A stretch of 64,000 nucleotides of DNA. It comes from Actibacterium pelagium. Lineage in GTDB: Bacteria; Pseudomonadota; Alphaproteobacteria; Rhodobacterales; Rhodobacteraceae. How positions within the stretch are numbered: the first letter of the stretch is position 1; each line of letters begins with the position of its first letter. The position numbers were made by a program, and so were the translations under genes. The notes below the pieces were generated by a model that searched no databases, was not told the origin of the DNA, and was given only the letters and a program-made list of their open reading frames with translations. Shown piece by piece: positions 1 through 9,394 of this stretch. The DNA lies in the NCBI RefSeq assembly GCF_002285415.1, contig NZ_NSBU01000007.1:808501-872500 (forward strand), read 5' to 3'.

Positions 1-665
1 AAATTCTGCGCGTTCTCGTCGATCAACAGTTTCAACGTTCTGGCGGAACAGAAAAGGTGCGCGTGGATGTCCGCGTGCTGTCCAGCACCAGCAAGAACCT
101 TCCTTCGTTGATCGAGGCCGGTCAATTCCGGGAAGAACTTTACCATCGCCTGAACGTAGTACCGATTGCAGTTCCATCTTTGGAAGAGCGTCGTGAGGAC
201 ATCCCTGAACTGGCCCGACATTTCATCGCAGATTTCAACAGGACACAGGGTCTGGCTGAACGCGCGATGGGGCAAGAGGCCGAAGCACTTCTGCAAACCA
301 TGAAATGGCCCGGAAATATTCGTCAGCTCAAGAATATGATCGAACAGTTGTTGATTTTGGGCGATGGGACAAACGAGATCTCGGCGGCAGAACTGCCTGC
401 CCAGAAGGGGCAGAATGCCGGGGAAGAGGTCACCTTGTCGGCCGCTGTTGCGTCGCTTCCGCTGCGCGAGGCGCGTGAAGTATTTGAACGGGAATACCTG
501 CTGTCTCAGATCAACCGGTTCGGCGGCAATATCAGCCGTACCGCGACCTTCGTTGGGATGGAACGGTCTGCCTTGCACCGTAAACTGAAATCGTTGGGCG
601 TTGTCACCTCAACGAAGTCCGGGGCACGTGTTGCAGAGGTGCAAGCAGAGACAGCGTCGGATTGA
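1..665 (+). CDS. ntrX: Nitrogen assimilation response regulator NtrX, C-terminal part (5' end outside window)
   Basis: The reading frame is open from the window edge (codon phase at base 3) to TGA at 663-665, so only about 220 C-terminal residues are seen. The visible part covers the end of the AAA+ sigma-54 activator domain, with the REELYHRLNVVPI and WPGNIRQLKN motifs. A Fis-type helix-turn-helix follows near the C terminus (GGNISRTATFVGMERSALHR). The family is the response regulator of the NtrY/NtrX pair, which controls nitrogen and redox-responsive genes in alphaproteobacteria. The NtrX rather than NtrC assignment rests on the downstream order trkA-trkH-hfq-hflX, which follows ntrYX in this family. 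The receiver domain and the GAFTGA loop cannot be checked because they lie upstream of the window. Confidence 0.88.
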   Translation, partial: ILRVLVDQQFQRSGGTEKVRVDVRVLSSTSKNLPSLIEAGQFREELYHRLNVVPIAVPSLEERREDIPELARHFIADFNRTQGLAERAMGQEAEALLQTMKWPGNIRQLKNMIEQLLILGDGTNEISAAELPAQKGQNAGEEVTLSAAVASLPLREAREVFEREYLLSQINRFGGNISRTATFVGMERSALHRKLKSLGVVTSTKSGARVAEVQAETASD

Positions 666-721
666 CCATCAGCGTCCCATCTGCAAAGGATGGGGCCTGT
701 TGAATAGCCACGGGCGGTTGG

Positions 722-2098
722 ATGAAAGTCATTATTTGCGGGGCCGGTCAGGTCGGCTGGCAGATCGCGCGCCATTTGGCCAGCGAGAAGAACGACGTCA
801 CAGTTGTCGACAACAACGCCGCTTTGGTGCGCCGGGCGACCGATGCGCTTGACGTGCGCGGTATTGCTGGATTTGCGTCCTATCCTGACATTCTGGACAA
901 AGCAGGTGCGCGCGACGCTGATATGATTATCGCTGCCACCCATTCTGACGAGGTGAACATGGTCACCTGTCAGGTGGCGCATTCCGTTTTTGCCATTCCG
1001 CGAAAGATCGCGCGTTTGCGTGCTCAAAGCTATCTGACCGCTATCTATTCAGACCTATATCGCCGCGACCACATGCCGATTGATGTGTTGATCAGCCCCG
1101 AACGGGAAGTGGCAGAGGCTGCGCTACAGCGACTGGATGCCCCTGCATCCTTTGATATTGAAAAGTTTCTTGATGGCCATGGGCGCCTTATGGGTGTCGA
1201 TCTGGAGCCGGATTGCCCGGTTCTGAACACACCTCTACGCCAATTGACGGACCTGTTCTCAACACTTCAATCCATCGTTGTCGGAATTCGTCGCGAAGGA
1301 ACTTTGTTCGCCCCGGAGCCGGGCGATCAGCTTTTCGCTGGCGATCAGGTCTATGTGTTCTGTGAAGATAAAGACGTAAACCGCACGCTGGAAATCTTTG
1401 GCAAGACGATCCGTAAACAGGAACGTGTTGTGATCATCGGCGGCGGCAACGTCGGCCTGGCGGTCGCTGAAGAGCTTGAGAAGCGCACAAAGCGTATTCG
1501 CGCGAAGGTGATCGAGCACAATCGAGAACAGGCCGAGGCCGCCGCAGAGTTGCTGGAAAAAACGATTGTTCTTGCTGGCGACGGCTTGAATATCGACCTG
1601 TTACGTGAGGCGAATATTCAAAACGCCGATGCGGTTCTGGCTGTGACCTCGGACGACAAGACGAACATGCTGATAGCCGTTCGGGCGAAATCAATGGGCT
1701 GTAAAATGGCGATCAGCCTTGTGAACGACCCGACATTGGTTCCCATGATGGCACCACTGAATATCGATGCCTATATCAACCCGCGTTCGACTACAGTCAG
1801 TTCGATCTTGCGCCACATTCGCCATGGTCGGGTACGCGGTGTCTATTCAATCGGGGACGCAGAGGCCGAGGTAATCGAGGCGCAGGTTCTGTCGACCTCA
1901 CCGATGTCCGGCAAGAAGATCCGGGACATTCCCTTCCCAGAGGGCGTCTTGGTTGGCGGCGTATTGAAAGACGGCAAATATCATCGCCCCAGTGGGGGTC
2001 TGATGATCGAAGAAGGTGACGTGGTCGCTCTCTTCGCGCTTGCCGCAGACGTGCCGGAAGTCGAGCGCCTGTTGCAGGTCTCGATCGACTTCTTCTAG
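722..2098 (+). CDS. trkA: Trk system potassium uptake protein TrkA
   Basis: 458 residues, the normal length for TrkA, the cytosolic NAD(H)-binding gating ring of the Trk K+ uptake system. It contains two RCK modules in tandem. The first begins at residue 1 with the Rossmann motif GAGQVGWQIARHL, and the second at about residue 234 with GGGNVGLAVAEEL. Each is followed by a TrkA_C domain. It follows ntrX by 56 bases, and its TAG stop is only four bases before the trkH start, so the two transporter subunits are almost certainly co-translated. Confidence 0.96.
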   Translation: MKVIICGAGQVGWQIARHLASEKNDVTVVDNNAALVRRATDALDVRGIAGFASYPDILDKAGARDADMIIAATHSDEVNMVTCQVAHSVFAIPRKIARLRAQSYLTAIYSDLYRRDHMPIDVLISPEREVAEAALQRLDAPASFDIEKFLDGHGRLMGVDLEPDCPVLNTPLRQLTDLFSTLQSIVVGIRREGTLFAPEPGDQLFAGDQVYVFCEDKDVNRTLEIFGKTIRKQERVVIIGGGNVGLAVAEELEKRTKRIRAKVIEHNREQAEAAAELLEKTIVLAGDGLNIDLLREANIQNADAVLAVTSDDKTNMLIAVRAKSMGCKMAISLVNDPTLVPMMAPLNIDAYINPRSTTVSSILRHIRHGRVRGVYSIGDAEAEVIEAQVLSTSPMSGKKIRDIPFPEGVLVGGVLKDGKYHRPSGGLMIEEGDVVALFALAADVPEVERLLQVSIDFF

Positions 2099-2102
2099 GG
2101 CC

Positions 2103-3620
2103 ATGCAGCGCGTTCTCAACGTTCATTTCTTCATCTTTCAGATGGGTGTGGCCGCATTGGCCATGCTGATCCCTTTTATTCACGCGGTGGTTCTGCGCGA
2201 CTGGGGCGTGGCGAGGGCCTTCTTCTATTCGTCGTTACTGCTGTCGATCCTGACCGCTTTGCTTGGCGTTGCCTCTTATAATTCGAAGGCAAGCAACCTG
2301 ACCCGAAGCCATCTGTTGGCAGTTCTGTTCGCCTTTACAATCTTGCCGCTAATTTTGGCGGTCCCATTCTACGAGGCCGTCGGTAATACCACCTTGCTCA
2401 ACTCTTTTGTCGAGATGGTCTCTTGCATCACCACAACCGGGGCCACGCTGTTCGATGATGCCGCACGGCTCGCGCCTTCCGTACATTTGTGGCGCGGACT
2501 TGTTGGTTGGATGGGCGGGTATTTCATCTGGCTGTGCGCCATCGCCATTCTCGCCCCTATGAACCTTGGCGGGTTTGAGATCAGCACCGACCAGCGCCAT
2601 GTTGGTCTGCGTGACACAGGCCCAAAGGGTATGTTTCGAACCGACCCTCGTGAACGTCTATTGCGGTTCAGCCTGAAGCTTTTGCCGGTCTACGCAGGTC
2701 TGACGGGCACGCTTTGGTTGCTACTGGTGATGGCAGGTCAGACGCCGCTTGTGGGGATCATGAATGCGATGGCCACGCTTTCGACCAGCGGAATCACGAC
2801 CTTCGGGCCCGGTGCATCGGTTGGGGCAGGGCGACTTGGCGAGTTGCTCGTACTGATTTTCCTGGTTTTCGCGATCTCGCGACAAACCTTCGCTCAGGAT
2901 TTCAACCCTCATCGCGGCCGGGAGTTGAAGAAGGATCCAGAGATTCGTCTTGCTGCCTTCTTGATCATTAGTATTCCGATCCTGATGTTTCTGCGCCATT
3001 GGGTGGGTGCTTTGGAAGTAGAGGAAGAGGAAAACATCCTCGCGGCCCTTCGCGCTTTCTGGGGCGCTTTGTTTACCGTCTCTTCCTTCCTTACTACGAC
3101 CGGATTTGTCTCGACAGACTGGGGCGAGGCGCAGCTTTGGTCCGGGCTGTCGACCCCGGGCATGATCCTTCTGGGGTTGGCCATGATCGGCGGCGGTGTT
3201 GCAACCACTGCGGGCGGGGTCAAGTTGATGCGGGTGATGGTCCTGTACAAACACGGTTTGCGTGAGATGGAGAAACTGGTTCACCCTTCCTCGGTTGGCC
3301 ACGACGGCACCGCCGCGAAAGAGCTTCGAAGGCGCAGCGCCTACGTTGCATGGATCTTTTTCATGCTTTTCGCTCTTAGTTTGACAGTGGTGATGTTGTT
3401 CCTTTCCGCCTATGGCCTGAGCTTTGAAGAGGCCACGGTTTTGGCCGTTGCAGCGCTGTCGACGACTGGTCCTTTGACGGCAATTGGTGGTGGCGAGCCA
3501 ATCCTTCTGGGTGACCTTGCAGATGGTGCGAAACTGGTCTTTGCCTCGGCAATGGTCCTTGGGCGGCTGGAAACGCTTGTGATCATTGCACTTTTCAATC
3601 CCGATTTTTGGCGCGGTTAG
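2103..3620 (+). CDS. trkH: Trk-type potassium channel-forming subunit TrkH
   Basis: 505 residues from the ATG at 2103. The frame is open further upstream, but that part overlaps trkA and does not look like TrkH. This is the pore subunit of the Trk K+ uptake system in the inner membrane. All four pseudo-repeat selectivity-filter loops of the SKT superfamily can be read: TTTGAT near residue 110, LSTSGITTFG, FLTTTGFVS and LSTTGPLTAIGGG. Each loop keeps the glycine that lines the ion path. Hydrophobic segments run along the whole protein. The partner trkA lies immediately upstream. Confidence 0.95.
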   Translation: MQRVLNVHFFIFQMGVAALAMLIPFIHAVVLRDWGVARAFFYSSLLLSILTALLGVASYNSKASNLTRSHLLAVLFAFTILPLILAVPFYEAVGNTTLLNSFVEMVSCITTTGATLFDDAARLAPSVHLWRGLVGWMGGYFIWLCAIAILAPMNLGGFEISTDQRHVGLRDTGPKGMFRTDPRERLLRFSLKLLPVYAGLTGTLWLLLVMAGQTPLVGIMNAMATLSTSGITTFGPGASVGAGRLGELLVLIFLVFAISRQTFAQDFNPHRGRELKKDPEIRLAAFLIISIPILMFLRHWVGALEVEEEENILAALRAFWGALFTVSSFLTTTGFVSTDWGEAQLWSGLSTPGMILLGLAMIGGGVATTAGGVKLMRVMVLYKHGLREMEKLVHPSSVGHDGTAAKELRRRSAYVAWIFFMLFALSLTVVMLFLSAYGLSFEEATVLAVAALSTTGPLTAIGGGEPILLGDLADGAKLVFASAMVLGRLETLVIIALFNPDFWRG

Positions 3621-3760
3621 ATGCCGCATGTGCAAGAATGATCACCGGTTGGGCGAAATTTAGGGTGGAATGATTTGGAAAGCCCATACATACTCTCCTT
3701 CGTAAACCGTCCCCAGTGCTATGTGGGGCAGACCAAACAAAAACAAAGGCAAGAGACTCA

Positions 3761-3997
3761 ATGGCTGCCGATAAACAAAACCTGCAGGACGCTTTTCTAA
3801 ATAACGTTCGAAAAGCCAAGGTTCCGGTGACGATTTTCCTGATCAATGGCGTAAAGCTTCAGGGCGTTATCACTTGGTTTGACAATTTCTGTGTTCTTCT
3901 GCGCCGCGATGGCCAGTCGCAGCTTGTGTACAAGCACGCGATTTCCACCATCATGCCGGCACAGCCGATCTCTCTTTACGAAGGTGAAGAAGAATAG
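3761..3997 (+). CDS. hfq: RNA chaperone Hfq
   Basis: 78 residues starting [15 protein letters not shown] chose the ATG at 3761 over an in-frame ATG at 3716 because the Hfq fold starts here and AGGCAAGAG precedes it. Sm1 ([19 protein letters not shown]) and the Sm2 signature YKHAIST are both intact. Hfq forms a hexameric ring that pairs small RNAs with mRNAs and controls their stability. The C-terminal tail is very short (about ten acidic residues after the Sm core), as is usual in alphaproteobacteria. The next gene, hflX, follows almost directly, giving the conserved hfq-hflX pair. Confidence 0.97.
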   Translation: MAADKQNLQDAFLNNVRKAKVPVTIFLINGVKLQGVITWFDNFCVLLRRDGQSQLVYKHAISTIMPAQPISLYEGEEE

Positions 3998-4110
3998 CGC
4001 AGGAATATGATCACACACCGCGCCCGACACGGGCGTGGGTCCTGCATCCTGAATTCACTTCTGATCGAGAGCGTCGACCAGCCAAACCCGCGCTGGAAGA
4101 GGCCGTATCC

Positions 4111-5277
4111 TTGGCAGCCGCGCTGCCGGGGCTCGAAGTGGTTGGAGCTGATGTCGTACCTTTGCCCAAGGTGCGGCCGGGGTATCTGTTTGGCTCGGGC
4201 AAGACCGAAGAAATTGCCGATCGCCTGAAGGCCGAAGAGGTGGAACTTGTTCTCATCGACGGTTCCGTGACCCCGGTCCAGCAGCGCAACCTAGAGAAAA
4301 TCTGGAAAGTTAAGATCCTTGATCGGACGGGCCTGATCCTTGAGATATTTGGCGACCGGGCGCGTACCCGCGAAGGTGTGCTTCAGGTCGAGCTGGCAGC
4401 CCTTAGCTATCAACGGACGCGCCTTGTGCGTGCCTGGACCCACCTAGAGCGTCAGCGCGGTGGTTTGGGCTTTGTGGGCGGCCCCGGGGAAACCCAGATC
4501 GAGGCCGACCGCCGTGCGATTGACGAGGCGATCACGCGATTGCGCCGTCAGCTTGCCAAAGTCGTCAAAACCCGCGACCTGCATCGGGCGGCCCGGCGAA
4601 AGGTTCCTTTCCCGATCGTTGCGCTTGTGGGCTATACCAACGCTGGTAAATCGACGCTGTTCAACCGCCTGACCGGGGCAGAGGTGATGGCGAAGGATAT
4701 GCTTTTCGCCACGCTTGACCCGACGATGCGGGCCGTGACCCTGCCAACCGGCAAGCGCGTCATTCTATCTGACACCGTGGGCTTCATCTCGGACCTGCCG
4801 ACGCAACTGGTAGCCGCCTTCCGTGCAACGCTGGAAGAGGTTCTAGAGGCCGATCTGATCCTGCATGTACGCGATATCGCCCATCCAGACAGCGCTGATC
4901 AGGCGAAAGACGTTCTTGCAATTCTTGATGATTTGGGCGTGGACGAAAAGACACCCGTCATCGAGGTCTGGAACAAGACCGATCTTTTGCCCGAGGACGA
5001 AGTCGCCGCCCTGAAAGAACGCGCCGCGCGGGAAGAGATGATCTACACCATGTCGGCCCTGACAGGTGACGGCATCGATCCTTTAATGCGGGCAGTGACG
5101 GATGCGCTGGACGACGAACGCCATGAACTGACCTTTTCGCTGCCCTATGCTGAGGGCCGCAAGCGCGCGTGGCTTTATGAACAGGGTGTCGTCGAAAACG
5201 AGACGCAGACCGAGGACGGGTACGAACTGACTGTCCTTTGGACCGCCAGACAGCAAAAGACTTTCCGCGAACTTTAA
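4111..5277 (+). CDS. hflX: GTPase HflX (start uncertain; homologous sequence extends upstream)
   Basis: Ribosome-associated GTPase involved in splitting stalled 70S ribosomes. From the ATG at 4111 there are 388 residues. They comprise an N-terminal HflX domain (GSGKTEEIADRL; TPVQQRNLEK), the linker signature RTRLVRAWTHLERQRGG, then the G domain. G-domain motifs are G1 GYTNAGKS at about 174-181, G3 DTVGF and G4 NKTD. The same frame stays open upstream to a TGA at 3985 and reads TRAWVLHPEFTSDRERRP, which looks like the true family N terminus. No ATG or GTG occurs there, so the real start is earlier but undefined (CTG 4042, TTG 4108, or a frame problem near ATG 4007). The TAA stop interlocks with the stop of the convergent acylase gene. 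Confidence 0.93.
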   Translation: MAAALPGLEVVGADVVPLPKVRPGYLFGSGKTEEIADRLKAEEVELVLIDGSVTPVQQRNLEKIWKVKILDRTGLILEIFGDRARTREGVLQVELAALSYQRTRLVRAWTHLERQRGGLGFVGGPGETQIEADRRAIDEAITRLRRQLAKVVKTRDLHRAARRKVPFPIVALVGYTNAGKSTLFNRLTGAEVMAKDMLFATLDPTMRAVTLPTGKRVILSDTVGFISDLPTQLVAAFRATLEEVLEADLILHVRDIAHPDSADQAKDVLAILDDLGVDEKTPVIEVWNKTDLLPEDEVAALKERAAREEMIYTMSALTGDGIDPLMRAVTDALDDERHELTFSLPYAEGRKRAWLYEQGVVENETQTEDGYELTVLWTARQQKTFREL

Positions 5278-7736
5278 TTCGGCCGTAGCATCGTAATCCC
5301 AACGGCTGCTGCGCGCGCTAGTTCGGGGTCAAGCGACATCGGAATGTACTCGCCTCGGCGCCACAGCTCTCCTAGGTCATCGTAATGGCGGCTAAGCGGG
5401 TGCCCCGATTGTCCGGTTGAGATCACGAAAACAGAGCTATCAGGGTCCGCAAAGTCATAGACACCGCGATACCCGGCCCCGTGCACGTTGGTGAAGGGGG
5501 CAGGGTCCTCGCCGCTGGTCAAGCCGCGCATCAAAGTGTTGTCGCCACCAGAGGTCGACTGACGGATGTTCACGATGTTCCGCAAAAGGGGCAGATCGCC
5601 TAAAACGGCGTGATCATGATGGGCTTCATGCGCATCGCCCCAGTGAAGCGCTTCTAAGTTGCCGCCGTGAGTTTGATCGATCCACAATAGGGCTTCGTCC
5701 AAGGCGATGCGGGCCATATCAGAGCAGGTTTCTTTCGCAGTTGATTGCTTGATGTCGCACCAACGGCTGGCACCGGAAATGTCCCGGAAGACGCGCTCGA
5801 TGAACACGGGCTCTACATGGGTGTATTTATCTGCCAGCGGGCCAAGGTCATCGCGGATCAACTTGTCTTGCAGGCGTCGCATCCATGCCGAATAGATCAG
5901 TGGTTCAGGCAGATGCTCATTCATTTCGCCATTCCAATCGGCCAGCATTTTCAAAGCTTGCTGACGGCGTGCCTCTGGCGTGCCTTCGGGGGCGGCTTCC
6001 CCGGTGTACCAAAGTTCCCCGGCAACAAGCGGAAGCAACGATCGTGCAGTGTAGGACACGGTGTCCAGTTGAGCTTCGATAAAGCTGTCGCGCGTGTGGA
6101 CCTCACGGCCTTGCATCAGACCTTTCCAGCGGTGGACACGCTGTGTATCGCCCCAAGAAAAGCTGATGTGGTTCGGGTAGGGACGGTCGGTCATCTTGTT
6201 GTTCGTATTGCCCAAGATGCCGCTATTGGGGTTCCGAACGCTTGGTGCGTCCGAGGTTGGCAGCATGCCTTGCCAACGGTTCGTGGCAATCCAACCCGGC
6301 GCAGGCATACGCCCCTGAGTCTGATGGTCTTGGTGACGTTTTGGAAGCGCTCCGATAACGCGCATCGCTATGGTGTCATTGTCCACGACCGTCAGGTTTT
6401 GCGAAGGAGCTACAAATGTCCTGCTCATCACATCCAGAGCCTGTTCAGCCGATTGTGCCTGCATCAACTTCAGCCCAGCCATCAATGATGTGTCCTGAGC
6501 GCTAAGCGTTGTCCAAGCAAGGCTGGCGACATGACCCTTTGGCGTAATCAACCCCAGATCATATTGCGAGCCAGGGATCACCGGTCCGTTTTCCGTCCAT
6601 CGCAACGTGATTGTGACAGGGGACCCGTCCTTGACGTTGATGATCGTGCGGCGAGTTTCGAAGGGTTTGTAACCGTCTGGTGTCAGGTATTCCTTGGGGT
6701 TCGACGGGTTCAGCTTTTCGATGAACGCGTCCTGATCATCGAGGTGGCTGGACGTTATCGCCCATCCAACCTGTTGCCCACGTCCAACCAGCACTACTGG
6801 CATTCCCGGAATGGTGGCGCCGATGATGCCACCAGTCGGTAACTCCAGTCGAGCAAGATACCAAATTGCAGGCGCAGTGAACCCCAAGTGCGGATCGTTT
6901 GCCAAAAGCGTTCCGCCCGCGGCAGAGCGTTGTGGCATTGCGGCCCATGAATTCGACGCGCCAGCCATGCGTCGTGTCGGAACTGGATTCAGAAAGTCTG
7001 TTTCAGCCTTGGCGATCTTGAAGTTTTTAGGTGTTGATGGAAACAGGGCCGCGAAATCGGGAAGCGCGGCGACCGCGTCGCTTGGGTCGTCCGGCAGAAT
7101 GTCTTTCAACCCTTCTTCACCAACCAACAAAGAGGTTTGGGCGCGAAGAACCTCTTCGCTGAGATGCCCGGACAGTTGTAGGCCCATCAGCTTCACAATG
7201 GCTAGCGAGTCGGCAGGGCGCCAGTAAGCGATTTCCGGTGGGAACAGGAAGAATTCAGGCGCGCCACGACCCAAAGCTTCGTCGTTGACCGTTTTGATCC
7301 ACGCGTTGACGCCCTTGGCATAAGCGTCCAAAGCGGCCCGTGTTTCGTCGTCTTGAACCGACAGGGACTTGGTTGCGAGGGTGTAGAAATCGAAGCGGCG
7401 CAGTAATTCGTCAACCTTCAGGGTGCGTTCGCCAAACAACTCTGACAGGCGCCCCTGTGCGGTGCGCCGCATCACCGTCATTTGCCACAACCGATCCTGC
7501 GCGTGGGCGAAGCCAAGCCCAAAGTATACGTCTTCCGCGGTTGGACCGAAGATATGCGGGACATTCGCGTTATCGCGCACGATTTCGGTGTCGTTGCTCA
7601 GTCCGTCGACAGAGTAATCTGCGTTGTAATCGGGCAAGGACCGAGATGCGAAATAATAGACGAACGCAAGACCCAAGGCTGCGATCACCACTGCTCCCAT
7701 GAACAAACGCAGGAGCCATTGAAAGACACTTCGCAT
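5274..7736 (-). CDS. Penicillin acylase family protein (N-terminal-nucleophile hydrolase), membrane-anchored
   Basis: 820 residues; AGGAAAAT precedes the ATG. An N-terminal hydrophobic segment (about residues 8-30) would export or anchor the protein in the envelope. The alpha-subunit region contains FGLGFAHAQDRLWQM at about 72-86. The beta subunit should begin at Ser261 in GASNSWA, the autocatalytic cleavage site and nucleophile of the Ntn-hydrolase fold. It is followed by GGTLLANDPHLGF and a later LGNTNNKMTDRPYP segment. Family members hydrolyse amide bonds in penicillins, glutaryl compounds or N-acyl-homoserine lactones. The substrate cannot be told from sequence, so AHL quenching is only a possibility. 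It stands alone on this strand and its last four bases overlap the hflX stop. Confidence 0.9.
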   Translation of the reverse strand: MRSVFQWLLRLFMGAVVIAALGLAFVYYFASRSLPDYNADYSVDGLSNDTEIVRDNANVPHIFGPTAEDVYFGLGFAHAQDRLWQMTVMRRTAQGRLSELFGERTLKVDELLRRFDFYTLATKSLSVQDDETRAALDAYAKGVNAWIKTVNDEALGRGAPEFFLFPPEIAYWRPADSLAIVKLMGLQLSGHLSEEVLRAQTSLLVGEEGLKDILPDDPSDAVAALPDFAALFPSTPKNFKIAKAETDFLNPVPTRRMAGASNSWAAMPQRSAAGGTLLANDPHLGFTAPAIWYLARLELPTGGIIGATIPGMPVVLVGRGQQVGWAITSSHLDDQDAFIEKLNPSNPKEYLTPDGYKPFETRRTIINVKDGSPVTITLRWTENGPVIPGSQYDLGLITPKGHVASLAWTTLSAQDTSLMAGLKLMQAQSAEQALDVMSRTFVAPSQNLTVVDNDTIAMRVIGALPKRHQDHQTQGRMPAPGWIATNRWQGMLPTSDAPSVRNPNSGILGNTNNKMTDRPYPNHISFSWGDTQRVHRWKGLMQGREVHTRDSFIEAQLDTVSYTARSLLPLVAGELWYTGEAAPEGTPEARRQQALKMLADWNGEMNEHLPEPLIYSAWMRRLQDKLIRDDLGPLADKYTHVEPVFIERVFRDISGASRWCDIKQSTAKETCSDMARIALDEALLWIDQTHGGNLEALHWGDAHEAHHDHAVLGDLPLLRNIVNIRQSTSGGDNTLMRGLTSGEDPAPFTNVHGAGYRGVYDFADPDSSVFVISTGQSGHPLSRHYDDLGELWRRGEYIPMSLDPELARAAAVGITMLRPN

Positions 7737-7815
7737 AATTTTCCTGTTGTGGCTGAGCTACACTTGGGTTGTTACTAAGGATAATCTTCGAACGAGGCAA
7801 TGACAGGAGCCAGAC

Positions 7816-8685
7816 ATGGCAAAGACAGCATTCTTGGGGCTTGGTGTGATGGGGTATCCGATGGCGGGCCATCTGAAAAAAGCCGGTCACGAGGTCACCG
7901 TTTACAACCGCACGACCGCCAAGGCAGAGGCTTGGGCGGCCGAACATGGCGGAGCCTTTGCAGCAACGCCCCGTGAAGCTGCAGAAGGGGCAGAGTTTGT
8001 TTTTGCCTGTGTCGGTAACGATGACGATCTTCGGGCGGTCTGTAGCGGTGATGACGGGGCTTTCGCAGGAATGACCGCAGGCAGTGTTTTCGTGGATCAC
8101 ACGACCGTCTCTGCCAAAGTCACGCGTGAATTGTTTGATCTAGCGTCTGAAAATGGAATCGGATTTGTAGACGCCCCCGTATCCGGCGGACAGGCCGGGG
8201 CGGAAAATGGTGTTCTGTCGGTGATGTGTGGTGGCCCCGAAGCGGACTATGGCCGTGCTGAGCCGGTGATTGACGCCTATGCCAGAATTTGCCGCCGTCT
8301 TGGCGAAAGTGGTGCAGGCCAAATGACCAAGATGGTCAACCAGATCTGTATCGCTGGTCTTGTCCAAGCGCTGTCGGAGGGTTTGAACTTTGCCGATAAG
8401 GCTGGGCTGGATGGCCGTGCCGTGGTCGAGGTAATCAGCCAAGGCGCTGCGGGAAGCTGGCAGATGGCCAACCGCTATGAAACGATGATCGACAACGAAT
8501 TCGACTTTGGTTTTGCCGTGGACTGGATGCGCAAGGATTTGGGCATCTGTCTGGCGACTGCTGATGAGCTTGGCGCAAGCCTGCCGGTGACCGCTTTGGT
8601 CGATCAGTTCTACAAGGAAGTGCAGGCGATGGACGGTGGTCGAAACGACACATCTAGTCTGATCCGTCGCCTTCGTGACCGCTAA
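7816..8685 (+). CDS. NAD(P)-dependent beta-hydroxyacid dehydrogenase (3-hydroxyisobutyrate dehydrogenase family)
   Basis: 289 residues, with AGGAG seven bases before the ATG. The N-terminal Rossmann motif is FLGLGVMGYPMAGHL (residues 6-20). The substrate loop VDAPVSGGQAGAENG is at about 118-132, and the catalytic block GAGQMTKMVNQ holds the family lysine Lys172 and Asn175. The family oxidises or reduces small 3-hydroxyacids such as 3-hydroxyisobutyrate, tartronate semialdehyde or sulfolactaldehyde. No metabolic partner lies next to it, so the substrate is open. A strong hairpin terminator follows directly. Confidence 0.9.
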   Translation: MAKTAFLGLGVMGYPMAGHLKKAGHEVTVYNRTTAKAEAWAAEHGGAFAATPREAAEGAEFVFACVGNDDDLRAVCSGDDGAFAGMTAGSVFVDHTTVSAKVTRELFDLASENGIGFVDAPVSGGQAGAENGVLSVMCGGPEADYGRAEPVIDAYARICRRLGESGAGQMTKMVNQICIAGLVQALSEGLNFADKAGLDGRAVVEVISQGAAGSWQMANRYETMIDNEFDFGFAVDWMRKDLGICLATADELGASLPVTALVDQFYKEVQAMDGGRNDTSSLIRRLRDR

Positions 8686-8692
8686 AATGAAA

Positions 8693-8723
8693 GCGCCGCC
8701 CGATGGGCGGCGCATTTGCTTTT
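8693..8723. terminator. Bidirectional intrinsic terminator
   Basis: A perfect 9-bp GC-rich stem (8693-8701 with 8705-8713) encloses only three bases. It is followed by ATTTGCTTTT on the plus strand and preceded by an A-rich stretch that becomes T-rich on the minus strand. It sits between the convergent stops at 8685 and 8722 and should serve both genes. Confidence 0.85.
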
Positions 8724-9279
8724 AGGGGATGATCCGGGTGTATTTGGTGCCCTCGATCGTGGCACCGATCAACAGTCCCGCTTGACCGAAGACCACCGCA
8801 AGCACCGGGTCCAGAACCGTGGTCGTTTCGGCCCGCAAGGTCTGGCCATCTTCGCTGACAACATACTTCAGGTCGGCACCTGCTGCCCAACCTTCGGACC
8901 GGCGGAAGTTGGATAGCGCTTCAGGCGTCATGAACATCAGCGCGTGCGCGTATTGCTGAACACCGATCTGAAGCCCGACAGAGGCTTTGGTGGCCGAATA
9001 ATAGTCCACCGTCGCGTCATTGATCCGCAGCGCGCCGCGCCCATAGGCGCCGCCCAAGCCCAGACCAGCTTCGGTGATCAGCGGCATGTACAGAACGCCA
9101 AAAGCCTTGCTGACCAGTTCCCGTGTGGCGGGATACTTGTTGAAAAGGAAGTCACGCGTCGAGTCCACACGTGCGTCGATTACGGCGCCGCCGTCACTGC
9201 CCACGCCATTTCCACAGGCAGCCAGCGTTGTCGCGGCTCCTGCGCTTGCCAGAAAACTCCGGCGGTTCAGAATGCTCAT
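8722..9279 (-). CDS. SYLF (YSC84-type) lipid-binding domain lipoprotein
   Basis: 185 residues. The N terminus has a twin-arginine-like NRRSFLA motif, a hydrophobic stretch and a lipobox ending at Cys22 (LAAC), so it is probably an exported lipoprotein. The rest is a SYLF/YSC84 domain: KAFGVLYMP, AGLGLGGAYGRG, YYSATKASVGLQIG and the C-terminal QAGLLIGATIEGTKYT. SYLF domains bind phosphoinositides in eukaryotes. In bacteria they are mostly uncharacterised envelope proteins, with a lipid-binding or barrier role inferred. It is a single gene facing the terminator at 8693. Confidence 0.88.
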   Translation of the reverse strand: MSILNRRSFLASAGAATTLAACGNGVGSDGGAVIDARVDSTRDFLFNKYPATRELVSKAFGVLYMPLITEAGLGLGGAYGRGALRINDATVDYYSATKASVGLQIGVQQYAHALMFMTPEALSNFRRSEGWAAGADLKYVVSEDGQTLRAETTTVLDPVLAVVFGQAGLLIGATIEGTKYTRIIP

Positions 9280-9394
9280 ATTTAAGCCCTCGATATAGCC
9301 TCAAGATGGCCGTTTTCGGCCTTGTAGTGGACTATACAGGGGGGCAATGCATCCGTCACCCCAAGACTTTGTGTCTGGGCGACCCTTTGCCGGC

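Noticed and set aside
2721-3635. Long minus-strand frame antisense to trkH (304 residues)
   Set aside because: Shadow frame in GC-rich coding DNA; trkH is unambiguous and the antisense product has no domain.
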